From: JAWLGW01 sp964569055
GTDB lineage: Bacteria; Planctomycetota; J058
NCBI GenBank assembly: GCA_964569055.1
Contig: CAZMSZ010000200.1
Location: 1 to 13,252 of the forward strand
Reading direction: 5' to 3'
DNA: 13,252 bases
Shown: one piece after another, positions 1 through 6,174 of the stretch
Layout of the letters: each line of letters starts with the position of its first letter
Numbering within the stretch: the stretch's first letter is position 1
Made by a program: the position numbers and the translations under genes
Notes under the pieces: generated by a model
Told to the model about the DNA's origin: nothing
Seen by the model: the letters and a program-made list of their open reading frames with translations, nothing else
Databases searched by the model: none

Positions 1-198
1 CAGCTCGATCCAGACCGGGGCGGGGAGCGCCAGCTCGACCAGCGCGGCGCGGAAGGTCGGGCCGATCTCCGGCAGGTATCCCGCGCCCGCGAGGAGAATG
101 ACCGCGGCGGGGAAGGCGATCCAGGGCGGCAGGAGCGGGGCGAGCTCGGGCTCGCCGTCGGCGCGCAGCTTCTCGGGGGAGGCCTCACCTGACGTCAC
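1..198 (-). CDS. Partial membrane protein of unknown function, third gene of the sigma-factor operon
   Basis: Only the first 66 codons are inside the window; the frame is open to base 1. The GTG start at 198-196 is chosen because a GGAGG ribosome binding site (complement of 204-208) lies 5 bases upstream, and because third codon positions in this frame are almost all G or C. The visible protein begins with a charged, Glu-rich stretch of about 20 residues followed by a likely membrane segment at residues 26-43 (WIAFPAAVILLAGAGYL) and a second hydrophobic stretch from about residue 51. It overlaps the end of the RING-type regulator gene by 14 bases, so the two are probably translationally coupled and the product probably works with the sigma/anti-sigma pair. 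No family is recognisable from this fragment. Confidence 0.7.
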   Translation of the reverse strand, partial: MTSGEASPEKLRADGEPELAPLLPPWIAFPAAVILLAGAGYLPEIGPTFRAALVELALPAPVWIEL

Positions 199-1309
199 GC
201 GAGCCTCCGTGCGGCACGACCTCCCAGTCCGCTCCCACCAGCTCGCCGCGCTCGGGGTCGACGATCGGGCCGCCCCCTTCGAACCGGGGGGCCCTGAACT
301 GCCGGAACCCGCCGCGATGATTGATGAAGAAGCCCGTGGGGGGCCAGTCCTGGCGCGGCAAGGCCAGGACCCAGAAGGCCGCCCCTGGCGGTCGCCGCGC
401 GCCGACCCGCACGTCGTAGCGGCGCAGCAGCGGGCCGAATCGCTCGCCGAGGGCGCGGGCGAGCTCGGGGTCCGCGCGCGCGAGCGCGGCGAGGTCCTCG
501 GCGAAGTCGCGCGTCTGGTCCCGATCGAGGTCCTGCTCGCGGAAGGCGTGCTGGGCGGCCGCGATCCGCCGCAACAACAGGGGCGCGTCACGCTCGGCGG
601 CTCGCAGCGCGCGACGCACGCGCTCGGCGAGCGCCCCCTCGAGCGTCTCGGCCTGCAGCGCCCCGAACAGCGCCCCGGCGCCGAGCGAGGTCAGGGCGAG
701 CACGGCCGCGGCCGCCACGTAACGCGGCCAGCGCTGCGGCGGGGCCAGCCGGCGTCGCTGGTGGCGCGGGCTCGCGAGGGGCGACGCAGAAGCGCCGCAC
801 CAGGCGCAGAACGGGGCGTCGGCGGGCGTGGCGCCGGCGCAGGCCGGGCACACCCGCGCGGTCGGCGCGGCGCCGGCCGCGACCGCGCGCACCCCGCCGC
901 AGCCGAGCAGGGAGCAGCCCGCGTTCTCGCCGAAGCAGGCCGCGTGGTGCGGCGTGGCGCAGTCGGCGCAGAACACGACCGCGGCCCCGGTCAGCGCGTC
1001 GCGGCAGTAGGGACAGCGGCGCGAGACCAGCGGCGCCGACGCGGCCGCCGGGGCGACGCCCTCCAGCGCGTCGGCCTCCGCCGGCTCGTCGGGCTCCGCG
1101 CGCGCGAGCGCCTCCAGCCAGGCCGGCTCCTCGTCCGTCGCCGGCGCGAGCGCGCGCTCGAGCGCCGCGTGCACCGCCGCGTGCTCGGCCTGCAACGCCT
1201 CGGCCTCCGGGTCGCCGGCCAGCGCCGCCTCGACCGCGGCCGCCTCCGCCGGCTCGAGGTCGCCGGCCACCAGCAGCGGGACCTGCGCCAGCGCCTCGTC
1301 GCGCCTCAC
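185..1309 (-). CDS. Membrane-anchored anti-sigma-like protein with RING-like finger, zinc ribbon and pseudopilin-like C-terminal domain
   Basis: The 374-residue product has four visible parts. Residues 1-50 (pattern LLVAGDLEPAEAAAVEAAL) resemble the helical N-terminus of ECF anti-sigma factors, but lack the HxxxCxxC zinc ligands. Residues 99-137 hold a prokaryotic RING-like cluster (C99, C102, C114, C117, H121/H122, C125, C132, C137), followed by a CxxC...CxxC zinc ribbon (C154, C157, C168, C171). A basic stretch and one membrane span follow (about 196-217). The C-terminal part (about 224-363) has the 'IAAAQHAF...D.D...DFAEDLAAL...FWVLALP...TGFFINHRGGFR' layout seen in pseudopilin-fold or DUF2950-like domains. 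Topology would put the zinc domains in the cytoplasm and the C-terminus in the periplasm. The GTG start has AAGGAGGG (complement of 1313-1320) 3 bases upstream and overlaps the sigma gene stop as GTGA. Inferred role: membrane sensor restraining the upstream sigma factor. The domain names come from pattern recognition, not a search. Confidence 0.82.
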   Translation of the reverse strand: MRRDEALAQVPLLVAGDLEPAEAAAVEAALAGDPEAEALQAEHAAVHAALERALAPATDEEPAWLEALARAEPDEPAEADALEGVAPAAASAPLVSRRCPYCRDALTGAAVVFCADCATPHHAACFGENAGCSLLGCGGVRAVAAGAAPTARVCPACAGATPADAPFCAWCGASASPLASPRHQRRRLAPPQRWPRYVAAAAVLALTSLGAGALFGALQAETLEGALAERVRRALRAAERDAPLLLRRIAAAQHAFREQDLDRDQTRDFAEDLAALARADPELARALGERFGPLLRRYDVRVGARRPPGAAFWVLALPRQDWPPTGFFINHRGGFRQFRAPRFEGGGPIVDPERGELVGADWEVVPHGGSRDVR

Positions 1310-1830
1310 GCGCCCTCCTTCGGCCGGAGCGCCGCGTGCAGGGCCAGGCGAGCCCGCTTGAGGCGCCCCTGCACGGTCGTCCAGGGCAAATCGAGGCGGG
1401 CCGCGACCTCGCGATAGCTCAGCCCGCCCTCGTAGCGCAGCGCGATCACCTCGCGCAGCTCGGGCTCGAGCGCCGCGACCGCGGCCCGCACGCGCGCCCG
1501 CTCGTCGGCGGCGTCGAGCCGCTCGGCCGGACCCGCCTGCGGCGCCGCGCGCTCGGCAGTCGGCTGCGGCGGGCGGCGGTCACGGAGGTGGTGGAGCAGC
1601 TTGTTGCGCGCCACCCCGAGCAGCCACCGGCCGGCCGCGGCGGGCTCCTCGGGCAGCTCGCGCGTGAGCGCGATCAGGAACACCTCTTGGAGCAGGTCCT
1701 CGACCGCGGCGCCGTCCGCGAGGCGCCCGCTCAGGAACGCGCGCAGCGCGCGCCCGTGGGCGGCGTAGAGCGCCCGCGCGCGTTCGGCGCGGGCGGCTCC
1801 GGTCGGTGGCGGCTCGGTCAAGGTCGGCAC
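1306..1830 (-). CDS. ECF-type RNA polymerase sigma factor
   Basis: The 174-residue product has the two-domain layout of sigma-70 family ECF factors. Region 2 covers about residues 16-85, with DLLQEVF at 45-51 and the RWLLGVARNKLLHHLRD helix that contacts the -10 element. Region 4 covers about 113-167, with LRYEGGLSYREVAARLDLP, an HTH (EVAARLDLPWTTVQGRLKRAR) that reads the -35 element. The GTG at 1830-1828 is chosen because the protein then has the usual ECF length; GGGAG lies 11 bases upstream. The open frame extends further upstream, but that part is Arg/Pro/His-rich and does not look coded. Its stop overlaps the GTG of the downstream anti-sigma-like gene. Target promoters are unknown, and no clear self-promoter could be picked out. 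Confidence 0.9.
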   Translation of the reverse strand: MPTLTEPPPTGAARAERARALYAAHGRALRAFLSGRLADGAAVEDLLQEVFLIALTRELPEEPAAAGRWLLGVARNKLLHHLRDRRPPQPTAERAAPQAGPAERLDAADERARVRAAVAALEPELREVIALRYEGGLSYREVAARLDLPWTTVQGRLKRARLALHAALRPKEGA

Positions 1831-1964
1831 CCGCGGCGGTCTCCCGCTCCTTGGTTCCGCGCGAACAGGGCGCTGAGACCCCCTTCTTGGCGGGGTAGCA
1901 TAACCGCTTCGCGGGCAAGGCTCCGCGCGCGCGTCGCCTGGGCGGCGCCGCAGGAGCGCCCTGC

Positions 1965-2192
1965 TCACCAGAAGCGCATGTACGGATACAAGGCGCCCAT
2001 CAGCGCGAACTCGAACGGGAGCAGGGCGAGGTCGATGGGGAGCAGCACGGGCGTGAGCAGCGCGGCCGCGGCTCGCTGCGTCCCCGTGTCGGCCTCCGAC
2101 CACTGCATGGCGGTGAAGCAGCCCGGGGAGGTGATGAGCGCCAGAGCGAGCGCCGCGACCAAGGCGAAGGAGGGGAGTCGTCGGGGGTGCAT
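1965..2192 (-). CDS. Small YceK-like lipoprotein
   Basis: This 75-residue protein has a basic N-terminus (MHPRRL), a hydrophobic signal stretch (about 8-20) and a lipobox-like SPGC with the cysteine at residue 25; Ser at -3 instead of Leu makes the box non-canonical. The mature part carries TPVLLPIDLALLPFEFAL (about 47-64), which resembles the '(D)lP.S...DT..LPydl' pattern of the YceK/DUF1375 family of small lipoproteins of unknown function. The ATG at 2192-2190 is supported by GAGGA located 7 bases upstream. It ends 134 bases before the sigma factor start on the same strand, so it may have its own transcript. It is divergent from hflX. The gene is credible; family membership is tentative. 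Confidence 0.72.
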   Translation of the reverse strand: MHPRRLPSFALVAALALALITSPGCFTAMQWSEADTGTQRAAAALLTPVLLPIDLALLPFEFALMGALYPYMRFW

Positions 2193-2284
2193 GGGGCGTC
2201 CTCGGCTCGACGCGGCGCGTTGCGAGGTCCGTGCCCGGACCCAAGTCGTGGCAGCACAAGTCGGCCAGGCGGTGAGCCGTCGAA

Positions 2285-2294
2285 CCGTCGACGG
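2285..2294. promoter_or_regulatory. Possible operator: palindrome in the divergent gap between the small lipoprotein and hflX
   Basis: CCGTCGACGG is a perfect 10-base palindrome. It is preceded by a direct copy of its left half (CCGTCGA at 2277-2283, 8 bases earlier) and followed by GGTCGAC at 2296-2302. Three related half-sites within 26 bases of a divergent promoter region could be a repressor site. In DNA this GC-rich such repeats also arise by chance, and no -35/-10 pair is clear nearby. Confidence 0.22.
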
Positions 2295-2366
2295 CGGTCG
2301 ACAGGCCGCCCGCGCTCGGCGGTCACGGCCGGGCACGTCCTCCCAACTCCCTTCGCGAGAGCCCAT

Positions 2367-3803
2367 ATGCGAGCATCGACGCCGACCCCCACCCCGACCC
2401 TGGAGGGACGATTGGCGAGAGGCTGGACCGCGGAGCAGGCCCCTGGGCCCGACGAGCCGGAGCGGCGCGAGCGCGCCGCCGGCGGGACCCTCGCCACCGC
2501 CAAGAAGGCTGAGCGCGCCGTCCTCGCCGCGCTCCTTCCCCGCGACGACCCGCGCCTCGAGCGGGCCGACCCGCTGAGCGAGCTGGCCTCCCTGGCCGAG
2601 ACGGCGGGGGTCGAGGTGCTCGAGGGGCGCTTCGTGCAGAAGCGCGACCGGCCCGACGCCGCGACCTGCGTGGGCAAGGGGATCGTCGAGGCGATCGCCG
2701 CCCGGCTCGCCGCCGAGCCGATCGACGTGGTCGTGTTCGACAACGAGCTCGCCCCGCGGCAGCGGCGCAACCTCGAGAAGGCGCTCAAGAAGAAGGTGAT
2801 CGACCGGACCGAGCTGATCCTCGACATCTTCGCCAGCCACGCCCGCACCCCGCAGGCGAAGCTGCAGGTCGAGGTCGCGCAGCTCGAGTACGCCCTCCCC
2901 CGCCTGCGCAAGATGTGGAGCCACCTCGACCCCGGCGTCGGCCTGCGCGGCCCGGGCGAGAAGCAGCTCGAGATCGACAAGCGGCTGATCCGGCTGCGGA
3001 TCCAGGAGCTCAAGCGCGACCTCGACAAGGTGCGCGCCCGCAAGGAGCGGGAGCTCGCGACCCGCGACGACGCCGTGTTCACCGTGGCGATCGTGGGCTA
3101 CACCAACGCGGGCAAGAGCACGCTCATGAACCGGCTGACGGCGGCCGAGGTCTACGTGGCGAACAAGCTGTTCGCCACGCTCGACACGCGCACCCGCGCC
3201 TGGCAGGTCGGGCCCAACCGCGAGGTGCTGCTGTCCGACACGGTCGGGTTCATTCGGCACCTGCCCCACCAGCTCGTCGAGTCGTTCCACGCCACCCTCG
3301 AGGAGGTGCAGGAGGCCGACCTCCTCCTGCACGTGGTCGACGCCAGCGACCCCGCGCCGCTCCAGCAGGTCGAGGCGGTGCGCGACGTCCTGCGCCAGCT
3401 CGGCCTGGCGGGGCGGCACGAGCTGATCGCGCTCAACAAGGTCGACCTGACTCCGCCCGAGCTGCTCCCCTACCTCGAGCGCCGCCTGGAGCGGACGGTG
3501 CGCGTCTCGGCCGTCACGGGCGAGGGGATCGAGGAGCTGCGGGCCAAGGTCAACGAGCTGGCCGCCGCCGACGAGCTGGAGCGCACGCTCGAGCTCGACG
3601 TGCGCGAGGGGCGCGCGATCGCGTTCCTGGAGGGGCGGGCCGAGATCCGCGCCAAGGCGCTAGACGGCGAGCGGCTGCGCTACGAGGTCCGCTGCCACGC
3701 TCGCGTGCTGGCCGGCGTGCGGGCCCGGCTGCGCGATCCGCGCGCGCTGCTCGTGGACGGCCAGCCGCTGGTCGACCCCGCGCCCGAGGACGACGACCTC
3801 TAA
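2367..3803 (+). CDS. hflX: HflX, ribosome-associated GTPase
   Basis: The 478-residue product matches the HflX family, GTPases that bind the 50S subunit and help split stalled or stressed ribosomes. The N-terminal HflX domain shows VVFDNELAPRQRRNLE (about 122-137) and the glycine-rich GLRGPGEKQLEIDKR (192-206). The G domain has G1 GYTNAGKST (244-252), G2 around TLDTRTR (271-277), G3 DTVGF (291-295), G4 NKVD (357-360) and G5-like SAVTGEG (381-387). A C-terminal domain of about 80 residues follows, ending in an acidic tail (EDDDL). The start is uncertain. The ATG at 2367 gives a Thr-Pro repeat N-terminus and has only a weak ribosome binding site. An in-frame TTG at 2412 has GGAGGG (2402-2407) 4 bases upstream and would give 463 residues. 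Function is secure; the first 15 residues are not. Confidence 0.96.
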   Translation: MRASTPTPTPTLEGRLARGWTAEQAPGPDEPERRERAAGGTLATAKKAERAVLAALLPRDDPRLERADPLSELASLAETAGVEVLEGRFVQKRDRPDAATCVGKGIVEAIAARLAAEPIDVVVFDNELAPRQRRNLEKALKKKVIDRTELILDIFASHARTPQAKLQVEVAQLEYALPRLRKMWSHLDPGVGLRGPGEKQLEIDKRLIRLRIQELKRDLDKVRARKERELATRDDAVFTVAIVGYTNAGKSTLMNRLTAAEVYVANKLFATLDTRTRAWQVGPNREVLLSDTVGFIRHLPHQLVESFHATLEEVQEADLLLHVVDASDPAPLQQVEAVRDVLRQLGLAGRHELIALNKVDLTPPELLPYLERRLERTVRVSAVTGEGIEELRAKVNELAAADELERTLELDVREGRAIAFLEGRAEIRAKALDGERLRYEVRCHARVLAGVRARLRDPRALLVDGQPLVDPAPEDDDL

Positions 3804-3882
3804 CGCGGCGGGCCCCCCTGCCACGCCGCTGGCGGCGCCTGGCCGAGGCCGCGCTGGCGCTCGCGCGGCGCGTGCTCCCGTG

Positions 3883-3899
3883 GCTCCGGCGGCCGGAGC
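3883..3899 (+). terminator. GC-rich hairpin between hflX and gltX
   Basis: GCTCCGG, a CGG loop and CCGGAGC form a perfect 7-bp stem 80 bases after the hflX stop and 41 bases before the gltX start. There is no T-run after it, so it is at best a weak terminator or attenuator. It may simply reflect high GC. Confidence 0.28.
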
Positions 3900-3940
3900 G
3901 GCCTGCTAACCTCTCCGCCCCCACGCTGGAGGATCGCCCC

Positions 3941-5536
3941 ATGTCCGCTCGCCCCGTTCGCACCCGGATCGCGCCCAGCCCGACCGGCGACCCGCACGTC
4001 GGGACCGCCTACATGGGGCTGATCAACACGGTCGTCGCGCGGCAGCACGGGGGCCAGTTCATCCTGCGGATCGACGACACCGACCGCGCCCGGTTCCGCG
4101 CCGGCTCGGAGGAGGCGGTGCTCGAGGCGCTCCGCTGGCTCGGCCTCGAGTGGGACGAGGGGCCCGACAAGGGCGGCCCCAAGGGGCCCTATCGCCAGAG
4201 CGAGCGCACGGAGATCTACCGCGAGCACGCGCAGCGCCTGATCGACGCGGGCAAGGCCTACCGCTGCTTCTGCACCAAGGAGCGCCTCGACGCGCTGCGG
4301 GCGGAGCAGCGGGCGCGCAAGGAGGACCCGGGCTACGACCGCCACTGCCGCGCCCTCGAGCCGGGCGAGGTGGAGCGGCGGCTCGCGGCGGGCGAGCCGT
4401 TCGTGGTGCGGTTCGCGGTGCCGATCGAGGGGAAGACGGTGGTGCAGGACCTGCTGCGCGGCGCGATCGAGTTCGACCACGCCACCATGCAGGACCAGGT
4501 CCTGCTGAAGGCCGACGGCTTTCCCACCTACCACCTCGCCTCGGTGGTCGACGACCACCTGTTCGAGATCAGCCACATCATCCGCGCCGAGGAGTGGCTC
4601 AGCTCGGGGCCGCTCCACGTGCTCCTGTTCGCGGCGTTCGGCTGGGAGATGCCCGTGATCTGCCACATGCCGCTGCTCCGCAACGCGGACAAGAGCAAGA
4701 TCAGCAAGCGCAAGAACCCGACCTCGATCCTCTACTACCGCGACGCCGGGCTCCTCCCCGAGGGCCTGCTCAACTTCCTCGGCCTGATGGGCTGGGGCGG
4801 GCCCAAGCAGCCCGACGGGAGCAACCGCGAGGTGTTCGGCGTGGGCGACATGGTCGAGCACTTCCGCCTGGAGGACCTTCGCCTCGGCGGCCCGGTGTTC
4901 GACCTCGACAAGCTGCGCCACATCAACTCGCAGCACCTGTGGGCGCTCCCCCCCGACGAGTACGCGCGCCGGCTCGAGCAGTTCCTGTTCGGCGGCGACC
5001 GGCTGCGGCGGGTGGTCGACCTGGTGCAGATCCGCACGCAGACCTTCGGCGAGTTCCTCGACAAGAGCGCCTTCTTCTTCGGCGACGTGAGCCACTACAC
5101 CCCCGAGACGCGCGGCGCCGCCGACCCCAAGGCCAAGAAGCCGCTCGACGGATTGGTCCCCAAGAAGCGGACGCCCGAGGAGACCTGGTTCGCGCTCGCC
5201 GAGGCCCAGGCCGCCCTGGAGCGGGTCTCGCCCTGGAGCGCGCCGGAGCTGGAGGCGGCCGCGCGCGCGCTCGCCACCGAGGAGGCCACCGGCTGGAAGG
5301 CCCGCGACCTGTTCATGACCCTGCGGGTCGCGGCCACCGGCCGGACCGAGTCGCCGGGCCTGTTCGAGACGCTGGAGGTGCTCGGGCGCTCCCGCTCGCT
5401 CGGGCGGCTGAGCGACGCCATGCGCGCCGTGGGCGAGCCCAGCAAGAAGGCGCAGGACCGCTACGAGAAGGCCAAGCGCAAGCGGCTGGAGGCGCGCTCC
5501 GGCGAGGAGCAGGCGGGCGGAGCGGCGCCGGCCTGA
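3941..5536 (+). CDS. gltX: Glutamyl-tRNA synthetase
   Basis: This class I aminoacyl-tRNA synthetase charges tRNA with glutamate using ATP in the cytoplasm. The 531-residue product opens with the nucleotide-binding signature RIAPSPTGDPHVGTAY, in which HVGT (19-22) is the HIGH box. ILRIDDTDR (41-49) is the glutamate-site motif, and KSKISKRK (251-258) is the KMSKS loop. A CFC...C pattern (C109, C111, C136) resembles the zinc site of some bacterial GluRS enzymes, but the fourth ligand is not obvious. The helical anticodon-binding region extends from about 330, with a Lys/Arg-rich insertion (395-412) and a charged C-terminal tail (501-531), giving a length slightly above the usual 470-510. The ATG is supported by GGAGG at 3928-3932, 8 bases upstream. 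The same frame is open far upstream, but that part overlaps hflX and is not coded. Whether it also charges tRNA-Gln cannot be read from sequence alone. Confidence 0.97.
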   Translation: MSARPVRTRIAPSPTGDPHVGTAYMGLINTVVARQHGGQFILRIDDTDRARFRAGSEEAVLEALRWLGLEWDEGPDKGGPKGPYRQSERTEIYREHAQRLIDAGKAYRCFCTKERLDALRAEQRARKEDPGYDRHCRALEPGEVERRLAAGEPFVVRFAVPIEGKTVVQDLLRGAIEFDHATMQDQVLLKADGFPTYHLASVVDDHLFEISHIIRAEEWLSSGPLHVLLFAAFGWEMPVICHMPLLRNADKSKISKRKNPTSILYYRDAGLLPEGLLNFLGLMGWGGPKQPDGSNREVFGVGDMVEHFRLEDLRLGGPVFDLDKLRHINSQHLWALPPDEYARRLEQFLFGGDRLRRVVDLVQIRTQTFGEFLDKSAFFFGDVSHYTPETRGAADPKAKKPLDGLVPKKRTPEETWFALAEAQAALERVSPWSAPELEAAARALATEEATGWKARDLFMTLRVAATGRTESPGLFETLEVLGRSRSLGRLSDAMRAVGEPSKKAQDRYEKAKRKRLEARSGEEQAGGAAPA

Positions 5537-5567
5537 GCCGGCGCGCGCCCGCGTCCGCCTCGCGCGA

Positions 5568-5605
5568 CGGCGCCTCGGGGTCTCCCCGAGGCTCGAGGGG
5601 CGCCG
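5568..5605 (+). terminator. Hairpin after gltX, likely terminator
   Basis: GCCTCGGGG (5572-5580), loop TCT and CCCCGAGGC (5584-5592) make a perfect 9-bp stem 35 bases after the gltX stop. A competing outer pair, CGGCGCC (5568-5574) with GGCGCCG (5599-5605), overlaps its base. No T-tract follows, so termination would depend on stem strength or Rho. Confidence 0.45.
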
Positions 5606-5648
5606 AGCTCGGCTGGCGCGCCTCTCGGCGGGCGAGTAGGCTCCCTTC

Positions 5649-6155
5649 ATGACGTTCACGCCCGATGTCGCGGCGCACGCCGGCGACCGCGAGGCGGCGC
5701 GGCGCGAGCTCCAGCGAGTCCTGCGGGAGATCGAGCTCGACACCCGCGAGGACCCGACCGGCGCGCTGTGGGCCGACTACACGACCGGGTCCTACGCCCC
5801 CGTCCGGATCGCGTTCTCGTTCCCCGTCTCCCACGGCGTGCTCGCGATCGAGGGGGAGCTGCTCGCGCTCGAGGACGAGCCGTCCGACGAGCTGCGCCTG
5901 GCGATCAACTTCCTGAACGTCGAGCTCGACACGTTCCGGGTCTACGCCGGTGAGGGGCACGACGGCGCGGCGGTGCTCATCCGGCAGGACCTGCTCCCCA
6001 ACGTGGACGCCGAGCCCATGTTCCACCCGCGCGAGCTGCGGCAGGTCCTGACGGGCATGTGCGCGCAGAAGCAGATCTTCGCCGACCCGCTGCGGCGGGC
6101 CGCGAGCGGCGGGACGTGGACCGTGGTCAAGGACGCGCTGAAGGCGTTCCGTTGA
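5649..6155 (+). CDS. YbjN-like protein of unknown function
   Basis: This 168-residue soluble protein has no signal peptide or membrane span. After a helical start (13-30) it shows alternating beta strands (VRIAFSFPV, GVLAIEGELLAL) and then LRLAINFLNVELDTFRVYAGEGHDGAAVLIRQDL (82-115). The 'N-x-LN...dg.v.l..dl' arrangement recalls YbjN / type III secretion chaperone-like domains, which usually bind other proteins. The start follows gltX by 112 bases and a hairpin, so it probably begins a new transcript; its ribosome binding site is weak. The next gene starts 19 bases downstream, and its N-terminus may belong to the same fold, so the two products may act together. Family assignment is tentative. 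Confidence 0.8.
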   Translation: MTFTPDVAAHAGDREAARRELQRVLREIELDTREDPTGALWADYTTGSYAPVRIAFSFPVSHGVLAIEGELLALEDEPSDELRLAINFLNVELDTFRVYAGEGHDGAAVLIRQDLLPNVDAEPMFHPRELRQVLTGMCAQKQIFADPLRRAASGGTWTVVKDALKAFR

Positions 6156-6174
6156 GCGGGCGGGAGGTGGGCCC

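Noticed and set aside
98..1417. Long plus-strand open frame of 439 codons opposite the sigma and anti-sigma-like genes
   Set aside because: It is Arg/Gly/Ala-rich with no domain pattern, and lies antisense to well-supported genes. High GC removes stop codons and makes such open frames common.
1896..1906. TATGCT on the minus strand as a -10 box for the sigma factor gene
   Set aside because: No -35 box lies at suitable spacing; the TTGCCC upstream is only 10 bases away.
1904..1914. CCGC-TTC-GCGG mini-hairpin before the sigma factor gene
   Set aside because: A 4-bp stem is expected by chance in this composition.
2376..2400. ACCCC/GACCC short repeat coding the Thr-Pro leader of hflX, considered as a phase-variable tract
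   Set aside because: It has too few and imperfect units to support slippage.
2915..3940. In-frame upstream extension of gltX through hflX
   Set aside because: It overlaps the HflX G domain in another frame and reads as Arg/Pro/Ala-rich noise. gltX has a good ATG, a GGAGG site and a family-typical N-terminus at 3941.
3800..5743. 647-codon minus-strand open frame across gltX
   Set aside because: It is an antisense shadow of gltX with biased Leu/Arg/Glu composition and no recognisable motif.
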